Positions 45,073 through 56,309 of a stretch of DNA of 64,000 nucleotides are shown here, piece by piece. How positions within the stretch are numbered: position 1 is the first letter of the stretch; each line of letters begins with the position of its first letter. The stretch is from positions 116,019-180,018 of the forward strand of contig MNCI01026259.1 of NCBI GenBank assembly GCA_015680685.1, written 5' to 3'. The notes under the pieces were generated by a model, which ran no database searches, was not told the origin of the DNA, and saw nothing but the letters and a program-made list of their open reading frames with translations. Position numbers and translations under genes: made by a program. The stretch comes from Gnetum montanum (taxonomy: Eukaryota > Streptophyta > Gnetopsida > Gnetales > Gnetaceae).

Positions 45073-47795
45073 ATGGTCCCAAAAAGAGGTACATAGGAAG
45101 AACCTTCATAGAAAGCATCCAAGAATCCATGAGGTGGTTGTTGCTAGCAAGGTGATTTGGCAGAACATCAAGAGTAGGAAGCCCAATCTTTCAACATCCA
45201 TCAAGAGGCCCCTGCTATTGGACAGTTGGTCCAAGGAGAGGCTATAGAACCACCATCTCTCATGTAGGGACAATGTCTCACATTGCCTCCTAATTGCCTT
45301 GCAGCCATTCAAGAAAAATCCACATAGACCTTGATCATCATGGAAATGAATTTTGGTCCATTTATGGAGTTTTCTTTAGAAGTAGTTCAGATGCAACTTT
45401 AGGTGTCACTCTTGTGGCCCATTCTTTTGGACAATGGCAAGTGGTACCTTGGTGAGACTCGCCAATTTTGGCATAAAAAAGATGAAGGCACCAATGTAAA
45501 CATCTATGGAGTTAATGTCTCTTTCTTAGTCAAGGCAATTATAACAACTCTTAATCTACCATACGAAGGAGCTAAGGTAGCCCATTTGTCCATCAAATCT
45601 AACCCCAACACCGAAAAACTGTGGATGAAACAAACGTACAAAAAAGAAGAAAAAACATATAATGAATAGACTCTAGAGAAGAGTCAAGATTAGTACATAC
45701 CATCTGTTTCCCACTAAAGGGCTCAACCAAATCTCAACATATGTGGCTATGGGAAGTGCTATCTTAATGAAAAAATATGTGGTCAATCTTCCCCAATTCT
45801 GCTTCACTAAAATTCAAAGGCAATTTGAGGAGAAAAAGGTAGGGAAACCAACACTCCCATTCCATTTCCTAATCAAAAGTTTATGCAAATTCACTAGAAT
45901 CTTAGGATATATGAATGATATCCCTAAGAAGGATTAGAATCCCTCATTTTCCAAACTCAAATCTTTGACACCAAGAAAAGATCTTGGTGAAGAGCAAGAA
46001 CCAGAGAAGGAAGAAAAGCCCAAAGTAGAAGTACAATGTGAGTTGAATTAGATTATAGAAACACAAGCCCCATTGCCACCACCACAAGATTATAGTCCCT
46101 CAATGAGCCGTTTACAGAAAATCATAGAAGCTATTAGTTGGGGAAGCAGGGATGAGTCCAATCTTTTCAGAGTAAGTGATGATGCTATATAGCCCACTAT
46201 TTCAACTAATCTAACAAGGGGGAATATCTCATTACAATTAAGAGGAGAATCATAGTGGTCTAGGTAGCTCTTTGAAAATGCTGCATCGTTTCAAGTGATG
46301 CTTGAAACGAGAGAAGATGCCATAGTTGTGATAATGGAGCATCAAGATGTAGTAGGTGTAGCAGAAGTGATCATGGATCATATTAAAGAATCAATCAATG
46401 TTCTTATTATGCCCTCAAAGATTTGACTGGGACTAGAGATGCACAAATGCTAGTAGGGACTTCGATGACTCCTGTGATGCATGAGGATGTATTGGATTGA
46501 CTGCTGTAGATGAGGCAAGTGATGACTACCTTGTTTAACATCCCTAGTGATGTCACTACAACATAGTCAAATCTCATCACCACTAAAGGAAAGCTAGTTA
46601 TGGCTGAAGTTAGGATAGAGCATGTAGAAGAAAAAGTGCAAAGGTTATAATAAGAGCTAGTTTCCCTATAAGCTGAACAATGGAATCCTACCCATTTTTT
46701 TGCACCTGACTAGCTAGAATAATTTAGAATAGAGCAATTGGCTAAGTTGATTGAAGAAAATAGAGATACCAAGAAAGAAAAAGAGAAAGCGATCTAGAAT
46801 GCCTTTGCTGCTAATGCATAGTCCAACGCTTACAAAAAGGCATTAGCTGCCACTTAGGAAGAAAACAAGTAGCTCACCACTAAAAATTCAAGGTTGATCA
46901 CAATTGAAAAATAAAAGAACATTCTTAAGGACAGCGTCCACTAGTTAAGAGAACAACTAGTGAGGGTCAACTAGGACATTAATAAATTAGCCAAAGAAAA
47001 TAGAACCCTCTTAATGGAGGAGGTTTGCACTATTCAACAAAAATCACCAATAGAAATTAGCACATGGCAAAATGAGGCTAAGAAGCATGAAAAATTGAAG
47101 GAATACTTTCGTGACCAAGTAGGCATCTATAAGCAAATAAATGAAAAAGAGATCTAGATGGCTAAAGGTCACATTATGTCCTTATCAGCACAAAATCTTG
47201 AATGGCAAACAATTCTGGATACCTATGCCTTGGTCTATTAGGGAGAAGAAAAGAATAAATACCTATAGATTGAAGATTTGAAGGAATACACAACATTAGC
47301 TAACATTAGATATGCCAACCTTGCCATGTTACAGTAGGTCAACCTCAAAACGAGTTAGAGAAGTAGGTAGCGATCACCTATGCATTGTATGAAAAAGAGT
47401 TTGTAGATCGAAAAGATGCTTTGTAGAAGCTACTTATGGAAAACTTGCAATTGGAGGTGATCAAAGCTCACTACCATAGATAGAGGGATGTTGCCTCAAA
47501 CCTAGCTAGGATATTGACAAATTATCATGAATTGAGAGAAAAAGCTAGGGCCTTTGAGGAAGAACAACGATAGTTTGCTACTTGGTACATGAAGGCCAAT
47601 CAAATATTTTTGCAATTCCCATGTCCTTGGGATGTACCAGTGCTAGCACACATTGGCTTAGTAGCCTAGATAGTACATGACCCAAGGATAAAAGAGGAAA
47701 ATTTGCAAACATTTCTCGATTATTACAAATTTCACAAGCTTGGCAATTATGGGATGTGTCCAATGGAGGAGCCATCGCCTCTGGGCACCACATGA
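45073..47795 (+). pseudogene. Element D post-pol ORF: coiled-coil protein
   Basis: ATG at 45073; the same frame runs to 45669 (EAQSFNIHQE, then LLWPILLDNGKWYLGETRQFW). A frameshift precedes 45743 (YVVNLPQFCF, VGKPTLPFHFLIKSLCK). A Pro/Glu spacer and a very long charged coiled coil (46580-47340) follow, then the conserved end (IFLQFPCPWDVPV, 47607) and stop at 47795. Close homologue of the E ORF and a more distant one of the A ORF. No transmembrane segment seen. Function unknown; retained although pol is lost. Confidence 0.75.
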
Positions 47796-47967
47796 GCTTT
47801 CTAGTTTTTATCTTGTAATATTGTGTTCCATTGTTGTACTACACCACTGCAGCATGCAAGAGTCAATTGTTTTGTTTGTTGTTTAAGTCAGTCAATAATC
47901 CCATATCTTCCAAATATTTTGTAAAGAACTTGTTCATCATTTTGTTTAACTTAAGAACAAGTTTTCA

Positions 47968-47983
47968 TTTAGTTGTGGGGGTA
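47968..47983 (+). promoter_or_regulatory. Element D polypurine tract
   Basis: TTTAGTTGTGGGGGTA immediately before the 3' LTR. Confidence 0.7.
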
Positions 47984-48828
47984 TGATCAGCCATGAATTT
48001 GTCAGCCCCAATATGGGAGCTAGGAATCCATGTCGAATATCTGATATTGTCTCATCTATTTTAGCATATAAATACATCACATGGGTGCATGGTTGAGATA
48101 ACACAACAATAATAGAGAAGATAGTTTTAGTTCTTAGTTTTTGATAGTCTTTCTTAGAGTTTTGTTATTCATGGTGCATGCCTACATTGTGATGTTTGTA
48201 ATCGTACAACACCTTTGTTTGAGTGTGATATACTTGGACACATTTCATGATTGAAAAAAAAGATCAAGATTACTCCCATCATTGCAGCATCCACTTAGAT
48301 TATTATTTATTTTAATTGTTAATTATTTACTATTTCTTTAATTAACATTTTCATTTATTGCTATTTACTATTCCTATCATTAAGCAGAATGTGTACGCCT
48401 TGGTCATGAGTGCTTAAGTGTAAGTTCTTGGTAACCTAATAGTGTATCATCTTGCACACCTAGTGACATACGCTTGAAAATCCTAAAAGTAGTCTCATGA
48501 ATTCTAGGGCATGTACAAACGATTAAGAGTGAATACTCATCACACATAGGCTAGTTTAGATTTTACTCTCCATTGTTCAATAGCTTAATTAATTTATCTC
48601 TTTGTCATCATTAGGAGTAGCATAGAATTAGACAACATCATATGTCTCCCTTTGGACTAAACCATACATGAAAAAGCTACCACTAGTCCAAGCAAGAGGA
48701 CAGTGAATTGCGATCAAAGCATAACAATCTAGATACCACAACTAGTCCCATCCACAAAATTTGACTGGATTGTGCATGAATGCTTGTGATTCATATGATT
48801 GAGCATAGGGGTACCTCACCACTCATCA
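47984..48828 (+). repeat. Element D 3' LTR
   Basis: 845 bp, TGATCAGCCATG to CACTCATCA, partner of 31043-31900. It lacks 14 bp of the U3 palindrome present in the 5' copy. TATA region at about 48067. Confidence 0.9.
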
Positions 48829-50459
48829 CATTATTTTCCTATTTGTACCTTTTCTTCATGATAGAATGTTTTCAACAATTCAATAAAAAAATCATTGATG
48901 GTTTTACCTATTACAACACGACTAGTTTTTGGCCAAAACATATTATTTTCTATCATTCGTTACAACATAGTATGCAACATAGTCATTTCTCCCTACAACC
49001 TATAAATTTATTATTGTTGTTGTTGTTGTGTGTAGTGTCCCTACCCACCATACCCTAGAAAAAAACTTATAAAAAATTAAAATAATTTCTGATTTTACCA
49101 TTGTAGTTGCAATGCATATGCTAGAAACTCTTCCTAATTTCCCACTATTAGGAAATTTTGATTTCTCATTATAGCTACAACCTTTGTACGTTAAAGCTTT
49201 CATTTGCTATATATACTAAACCTTTTTGTATGCTACATATGCTAAAGCTTTGCTTTGCTTCATATGTCAGGATTACTTGCATTGTATGCTAGTATTATCT
49301 CGTAAGCTGAGGTTCTTGTACACTAAAGTTCCCACATAAACTTTCATAAGTAGTTTATTAATGCCTTTTTGCAGGTCCACCATATTGCCACTTAACCTTA
49401 CCTACATGGCCCCTAATCAATATGGAGTTTGTGTCTATGATCCAAAAGACCCAATGATCATAGAGAATAGGCAATCACTTAGGCAAAGGGGTAGAAACCT
49501 AGATTTTGCAATCATAAATGATAAATTCTATAACTTTCTTTTTGCAAAAAATGAAAAGGTTGGCCTCCATATACCACACTCTAAGTCTGACATTAAGTAT
49601 CAATTCAAAATCATACATCAAGATGGGAAAGAATACATTCCCTCATCTTATGATAAAATCCATTTTCCCGATTTCAATGCCCACATGTTAACATAACTTA
49701 TAGACATTGATGAGTGAAGTGAAAAGATTAATTTAGATGAACATCAAGAGGAGCAAGAAAAATGTGAGGTGGAACAAGAGCTAGATAGCTTTATCAAGAG
49801 TCTCTTCTAATAATTGACTTTCTAAGCAATTGTTCCTAGTACTACATCTCCCATATCATTTGTTAAACAAGTTCATCTATCTTCTCCTTCTCTTGCATAC
49901 CCTACTATGGACCAACACCCATCATTGCCACACACCAAGTTTAGCCCGTGTCCCAACCTACCTTTCTATTTTCATTGATGTCATTCACAACTCAACCTTG
50001 CTCTGTACAACCATCACCAGTGGTATCCACTACATCTCATCCTTTCTTAATCTTGGTGGATTCATTTGTAGGACCCCAAGCCACACAAGCCTCACACACC
50101 CCTTTCATGCCCTTCATTCCCAAAGCCTTAATGTAAACATCATTTTCTTTATTTAACCATTCCACCATAGTCATCACCTAGCCCTTGCCATCAATACTAA
50201 TGTCTATTGCACAATCCTAAGCCTCTTAGCTCTTGCCACAATAATTAGTACAAACCCCACAACTTGTGGGAATTCCCAAAGGCCTAGACCAAGCCTTCTA
50301 GATGATCTAGGACCTCACTAAAGAGCTATGAAAGCTAAAAGCCTCAACCACCTAGATGGTTAAGATAATGGACTTCTATCAAGATAATCCCATTAGTCCT
50401 ACCATTCTGTAGATAACACTCCTTGCAAGTATTTCATTTCCCTAGTTCACCAAATATAA
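48829..50459. other. Unassigned sequence, right part, with an open frame
   Basis: Continuation of 29466-31042. An open stretch at 49409-49696 (+) starts MAPNQYGVCVYDPKDP and contains VGLHIPHSKSDIKYQ and DGKEYIPSSYDK; after its stop the frame shows an acidic EEQEKCEVEQELD stretch. A second Pro/Ser-rich frame follows to about 50150. I do not recognise the family. It could be part of an older element or of a host gene. Confidence 0.45.
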
Positions 50460-51319
50460 TGATGATAAATCACAATTTTCATCAACTATGATATCAGATC
50501 CCTAATATCAAGACACAAGCTTCAATGTCAGATATCCAATATCATTCCACATGTGCCTACCTATAAATAAGACACTTAGATACACAATCAAACAACTTTT
50601 TCATTCCATCCTTGGGTAGACTCTTACAGTTTATTTTCATAGCTTTAGCAATAAAGTGAATGCCCACAATGTGATGTTGAGTAGTTGTTCAAAGTCTTTA
50701 TTTGACTAAAGTGTACTTGGACACAGTTCATGATAGAAATAAAGATCAAGATTGCTTTTCATCATCATAGCATACACTTAGCTTTATTGTTTTACTTAGC
50801 ATAATTCTTACTATTTTTCTAGTTTAATGAGTTACATTTCTAAGTACTTTACTTTCCTTGTTCATAGTAAAATGGAATGAGTACAAGTGGTTTTGAGTGT
50901 TAAGTGTAATCATTTAGTAACCCAATAGTCGTTTCACTTGATTTGCTCAGTAGTGGACTCACTTGGTAATTCCAATAATGGTTATATGAGCCCAAGGCAT
51001 GTACAATAAGCTAGGAATGGATGCTCATCTCTTTATGCTAGAGTAGATTGTTTTATTATTTTCCTTAGACTTAGAACTATTTTCATACATTACCATCATA
51101 GCTAGGAGATATAACCCACCAACATTAATATATCATACACCTCACTAAGAGCTAAACCATACACATAGATTATACTAGCTCCACGTGGGAAGATAACAAC
51201 TCTAAACTTGAACCAATTACTAGAATATTCACATTGCCTCGTCCACTAATTACGATTGGGCTATGTGTGAACACTTATATCTTGTATGGTTGGGTGTTGG
51301 GTGACTCCACTGCTCATCA
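50460..51319 (+). repeat. Element E 5' LTR
   Basis: 860 bp, TGATGATAAATC to GCTCATCA. U3 has GATATCAGATCCCTAATATC (50490-50509) and GTCAGATATCCAATATC. TATAAATAAG at 50562, AATAAA at 50738-50743. Confidence 0.85.
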
Positions 51320-51320
51320 T

Positions 51321-51339
51321 TGGCACCATTTCTGAGGAT
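51321..51339 (+). promoter_or_regulatory. Element E primer-binding site
   Basis: TGGCACCATTTCTGAGGAT, one base after the LTR; the least decayed of the four copies at its 5' end. Confidence 0.8.
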
Positions 51340-51451
51340 GGTGCTAGTTATCTAGATTAGTTATATCATAAATGATCATAGTAAAAGTATTAATGATTTA
51401 TCTTTTAGAAAATAGTAATATTTTAAGTCACACACATTATCAAAAAAAATC

Positions 51452-54120
51452 ATGTCTTCTTCACATAGGGCCAATAATGCATCATATGATGAAAACACTA
51501 TTAGGAGAAATGATAAGATCTATACTGAGGAAAACTAGAGTAGACAATCACAAGTAGGGGTTTCCTATGCTCAATTATATCCTCACTACACTTAAAGACT
51601 ACATTCAACTAATGCATATAATCCTAGAGGAGATGGAATAAGTCCTAGAATAAGGATGGCCTCAAGGCCTAGGACCACCTCCAAACCTAAAAGAGATAAA
51701 TTAAGGGACCCTAGGAAGAGATATAGCAACCATGATGATTCTCCTAGTTTCCCATCTTCCTCTTCCTCTTCCACGTCTAGTTTTGACAAGGATAAACATA
51801 GGTATAAAAATAGAGATACACTAAGGGGTCAACACGAAGATAGAAATAGAATAGATGAGATCATCATAATCAGACAAATAGAAATAGAAATAATCACCAT
51901 GATATGTTTAATGATAATGAACCCTTATTGGCTACTAGGATCAAGATGCAAATAATGGAGGTAGTTAGAATACCTCATGGACACTAAAGAGAAATTTGCA
52001 TCAAAAGGCTTGATATGAATAACATCCCTAAATTTGTAAGAGGCTATAAATCTAATCCACAACATCACTTAAAACCCTTCCATGATGCATTTGCATTGCA
52101 AAACATCAAGAGTAAGTGGCAAAAGCTTAAGCTCTTTCCTAGGACACTAGTTGACAAAGCTGAAAGTTGGTATAGATTGTTGGAACTAGATTCAATCCAT
52201 CGATGGTCCACAATGCTAGAACTCTTCAATGAGAAATACCAAACCTATGCGAAAGTGTCCAACTTGAGAAAAAAAATCCAAGGATGGAGGCAAGAAAGAC
52301 ATGAATCCTTGAATGTGGCCTTGGATAGATACTATTCACTACTACATAGATGTTAAGGCCATGATTTCTCTCAAAAAGAGCAACTTTTCCACACATATAT
52401 GGGCTTTGTAACTAAATGAGAGAATCCTTGGGATTTATACCTAAGGTCGATTATCTGAATTGAAAGCCCATCAAATACAAAGGCTAGTTAAGAAAGTGGT
52501 AAAAGAAGGAGGAGATTTATGTAAATGAGAGAATGTAGAGGAATATAATTGAGATCCAACTCTTTAAAATAATGAGGTTTATATCTATGATGAGAAAAAA
52601 GAGGTAGCTCTTGATGAGGTGATTTCACAACAAACCTTGCCAATACAAAAGTCTATTGCTGAACTTCAAGAAAGGATAGATAAGATATGGGAGTTGACAA
52701 ATGACAAAGTTACAAAATACATGAAAACCATAGAGGAGAGGATAGCGTAAAAAGGATCAAGTGATCAAAACAAGAAGAGGAAAAAGACCAAAGAAATAGG
52801 TGGAAACACTTATTGGAAAAAAGGAAAAATAGCTATAGTAGAAGAGGCTATAGACTCAACCATAGAAGAGGATGATAGATGTGACATTTGCCAATATGAC
52901 CATCCAAAGGGCTATTACCCAATTATGTTACATTTACAAGAGTTTGGAGCTTTTTCTTTGAATCCCAAATTTGTACAAAAGAAAATGCCTTGGAAATTAT
53001 CTTACTCACAAGGTAGTTATAGACAGTCCTACAACCAACTGTACTATTTTAGTGGGACTACTTATCAACCTCAAAACTACTATCAACCATAGTGGCAAAA
53101 CCCATAGTTGTGGGGGATGCTCTCAACAAACTAGCAATATCCTTATGACTAGCTAGACCCATATGACTACTATGTTCAAGAACCTATTTTCATGAATTGT
53201 TCTACTTCCTTTATCTCAAATCACTACTATCAATCTCCCGAATATCATCAACCCGTAGCATCTCCTATGGGATCACCATCTCAAACCTCTTATCCTCTGT
53301 GACATCCTCAATATCCTCATACTTCCTTGCACCATATATCACCAACAACAACATAGGAAGCATTGGCATCATAACATTAACAGAAAAATGCCACTTGTGC
53401 TACAAACATACACATAAATGATAATGCTAGTATATCTCAACCATAGTCTCGAAAATGTCATTTTTTAAGGATATTTTCCACACATGAGCGCAAAACTCAT
53501 AGACCTACTAGTTCATCAAAACCAGCACAAGGCCAACTAAGTGCAACACCTTTCCTCACCAAAATAATGTCTTCAAATCTTATGCAATAGGAAACATCCA
53601 TTACCACTCTAGTGAAAAACATAATAGATGAACCTATCACTATGGAGAGATAGGCAATTCCATGCATTACTACTAAAAAAGAAGGATGCAATTTTGGATC
53701 GACCTTCTAGAATGTCAACACAATCATTACACCAATCCATAATAAACATGAAAAACAAGTGTATTTACAAGAGAGAGCAAGGGATATTCAACCAAAAGAT
53801 ACCTAGTGGCCAACAACTGAGAACTTTTAATTATCCAAAACATGCATGGAATAATCTAAATCACTTATTAATTTTCATTCTAAGAAAATGACCCCAACTA
53901 AGAACTTACAAATGGAAATACTAAACCACGATCATACACCAACAAAAAGAGGAACTAAGGACTTAGATGATAAAAATTCAATTACCATCACAATCATATG
54001 GGATGATAATAGAAAAACCAAATCACTAAGGATGGTAAGTAAGAAAACTCACATGTATGATCCAAGGGAACTAAGGTGCATTTTCCAAACACTCGTCCAT
54101 GAGTTCAGTCATAGGGGAGA
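51452..54120 (+). pseudogene. gag: Element E gag and protease tail remnant
   Basis: ATG at 51452 (MSSSHRANNASYDE). Ser-rich tract at 51745-51790 (SFPSSSSSSTSSF). After a shift, 52015-52356 is open through the Gag core (NIPKFVRGYKSNP, FPRTLVDKAESWY, LFNEKYQTY, LDRYYSLLHRC). The knuckle CDICQYDHPKGYY (52880) has lost its last Cys. The rest is heavily damaged; IPCIT...GCNFG (53660-53695) marks the protease tail. RT-RH-IN absent. Confidence 0.8.
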
Positions 54121-55360
54121 TGCCTTATTTTAATTTAGGAATTAATAAGTGTTTTTTTTAAAAAAAATTTGTCTTACAATTATTTTTAATTTCTAATTTC
54201 TTGATATACCTTCTCACATTTCTTAATACAATTTTCATTATTTTATACTTTTTAATTTCTTAATAATTTCTTAATTCTTTAACATTTTTCTATTTTCTGT
54301 TGATTTTTCATTCTTCCAAAATTTTTCATTCTTTTCATCTATTTCCATTCTTAATATCTTTTTCATCTTTTTCATATTCTATTTTTATTTTCTTTGTACA
54401 TATTTTTGATTGTTAATAAAACACACCAAAAATAAGGCAATATGTAGTCCAATAAGGTGAATATTTTTCTATGTTATCAAGTCATAAGGAACTAATTATT
54501 TTTACAGTGAGACCACAACATTCATCCATCCATTCCATTAATAAAAGGTTCTTACCATGGCCATAATGGTACTATTTCCATTATAAAACTAAGAATAAAC
54601 TTGTGATCATTATGCCTAGACCAAAAAGTGAAGAACCCAGTGGGAATGAAAAAGGTGTTACATTAAGGGAATTTGTGGATTTGTGGATGTTCTTGGATTA
54701 CTATTGTGAGTTCTATCTTATTGCTTAGGCTATATTGTATTTTTTTAGTTCTAACAAAAAATGGAAGTAAGAGTACAATAAGTGCTACCTTAGCATGTTA
54801 CTAGAAAGACATGTTGCCCATGCGTAAAGGTAGTCCTTTGATAAGGTTGACACAGTTAAAAATAAACTAGATGCACAAGAATAAATTTTTGGGGGTCCTA
54901 TTGGAAAGACATGTTACCCATGCCAGAAGGTAGGCAGCTTTTGAAAAATCTATAAAAAATAAAAAATTACCATGAATAAACTCCTCCCTTAGATAATACG
55001 CAAAGATGATACTTCTTGCAATGGTGGTAGTCTTACAGTTGTGACTTCAATAGATGAAATGATGTGATGTCATTGGAATGTATTCTAGACTTGGTTTGAA
55101 TCTTGGATAGAAAGGCTAGTGATAACTTTAACCACTAATAAAACACAAGAATTCAGTATGCCTATGGTAAGATACCTCACATCTTGATTTCTACAATCCC
55201 TTCTTAGTCCATCTCATCTCACTGTATGAATGGTCATAACTTATGGTTTTGTATAACATAGTATAATTTTCTTAATTTGGTGGTACTAACATGTGTGTTT
55301 TGCTAAACAGATATGCGTTACATTCAACTTCTTAGGTGCCTAAGGACACTTTTAGGCATG

Positions 55361-55417
55361 GTTATACAAGAGCATTAAGGGTTGGAGCCTACTTTGGTAA
55401 GGACCCACTTGTATAAC
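55361..55417 (+). ncRNA. Conserved hairpin, element E copy
   Basis: Arms GTTATACAAG (55361-55370) and CTTGTATAAC (55408-55417), perfect 10-bp pairing, 37 nt between. Relative to D one pair has changed on both arms (C-G to T-A), so pairing is kept while sequence changes. Confidence 0.7.
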
Positions 55418-55727
55418 TATTGTATCTTATACCTGCCAAGTGATTCCATGTCATCTTGAATCTTCTAGAATCAACAAACATCAAAAAAAACTTCCCATAT
55501 CATTTACGTTGTCTGTTCTGACAACATGGATTCATTACCCTTCTTATCCATCTTATGAACTTTCATAGCCCAATATTTCTTCTTTACACACTATCTATGC
55601 TAGAGTTTTGATGAAATATGCATCATCTATCAGTTGAGACCCTCTAATTCTACTCTAAACCTTCTTAACATCCACAGAGAACTACTCTTTATTCACAAAA
55701 CTTCATGAAAATTGAAAAATTTTGGGC

Positions 55728-55775
55728 TCTGATATTGGGTCTAATGAAACCTATATATAGATGAACACTTAGCAA
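55728..55775 (+). promoter_or_regulatory. Internal U3-like promoter, element E
   Basis: CTCTGATATTGGGTCTAATG followed by TATATATAG (55752-55760) and ACACTTAG, compared with CTATGATATCAGATCCCTAA, TATAAATAAG and ACACTTAG in the E LTR. Shorter match than in D. Confidence 0.45.
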
Positions 55776-56309
55776 AATTTTTCCTTATTCTTCCATTTGC
55801 ACCTAAGAATATTTTTGCATTTTTCTTCTCTAATTTGAACTTTGACCTCATAGCTTTTCCAAGCCATATCTTGCATGTTGCCACTTTGATTTCCATGATT
55901 TTTGAATCTATTTGATCCTAGAGTGCTCAACTTAGTTGTGGGATGTGCTAGTAAGAAAAATCTAAGCCATTTTTTTGAAAATTGATAATAACTAGAAGGC
56001 ATTTTAAGGGTAAGGATAAAAGGAAACTTGACATTTTTAATGAAAAATCAATCATAGTAATGCCAAAACACTTAAATAATGCTCTTAAGGAATCATAACC
56101 ATCATCACGAGTGAAAAATATGAATAAAATAAACAATTGTCAAGGATAATAAGAAAATCAATACTTATGGGGAAACGTTTTGAAATTTGTCTAACTCTAC
56201 AATCACAATAAACTAATAACTTAATGTAACTAAGGGTATGAGTAAGGTATAGAACCATTGATAATATATGATAATACCTTAGTAATCCTAAATCCTTGAT
56301 TAATTAAAA

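Larger units (their letters stand above)
31043..48828 (+). mobile_element. Element D: gag-bearing Athila-like element without pol
   Basis: Two matching LTRs (31043-31900 and 47984-48828; similar by eye apart from a 14-bp gap), a primer site, gag, a short protease remnant, the conserved non-coding region, the post-pol ORF and a polypurine tract. RT, RNase H and IN are absent. Flanks CATTG (31038-31042) and CATTA (48829-48833) are a one-mismatch 5-bp target duplication. A solo LTR with element C inside it occupies 31960-40509. Confidence 0.88.
54121..56309 (+). other. Element E conserved non-coding region
   Basis: Same blocks as A, C and D: T-rich stretch 54130-54420, 'gtcataaggaactaatta' (54480), the block 'aaagacatgttacccatgcc' present twice about 90 bp apart (54812 and 54904), 'gatgtgatgtcattggaatg' (55061), hairpin (55361-55417), TATA region (55728-55775) and TTAGTTGTGGG (55930). 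Confidence 0.7.
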
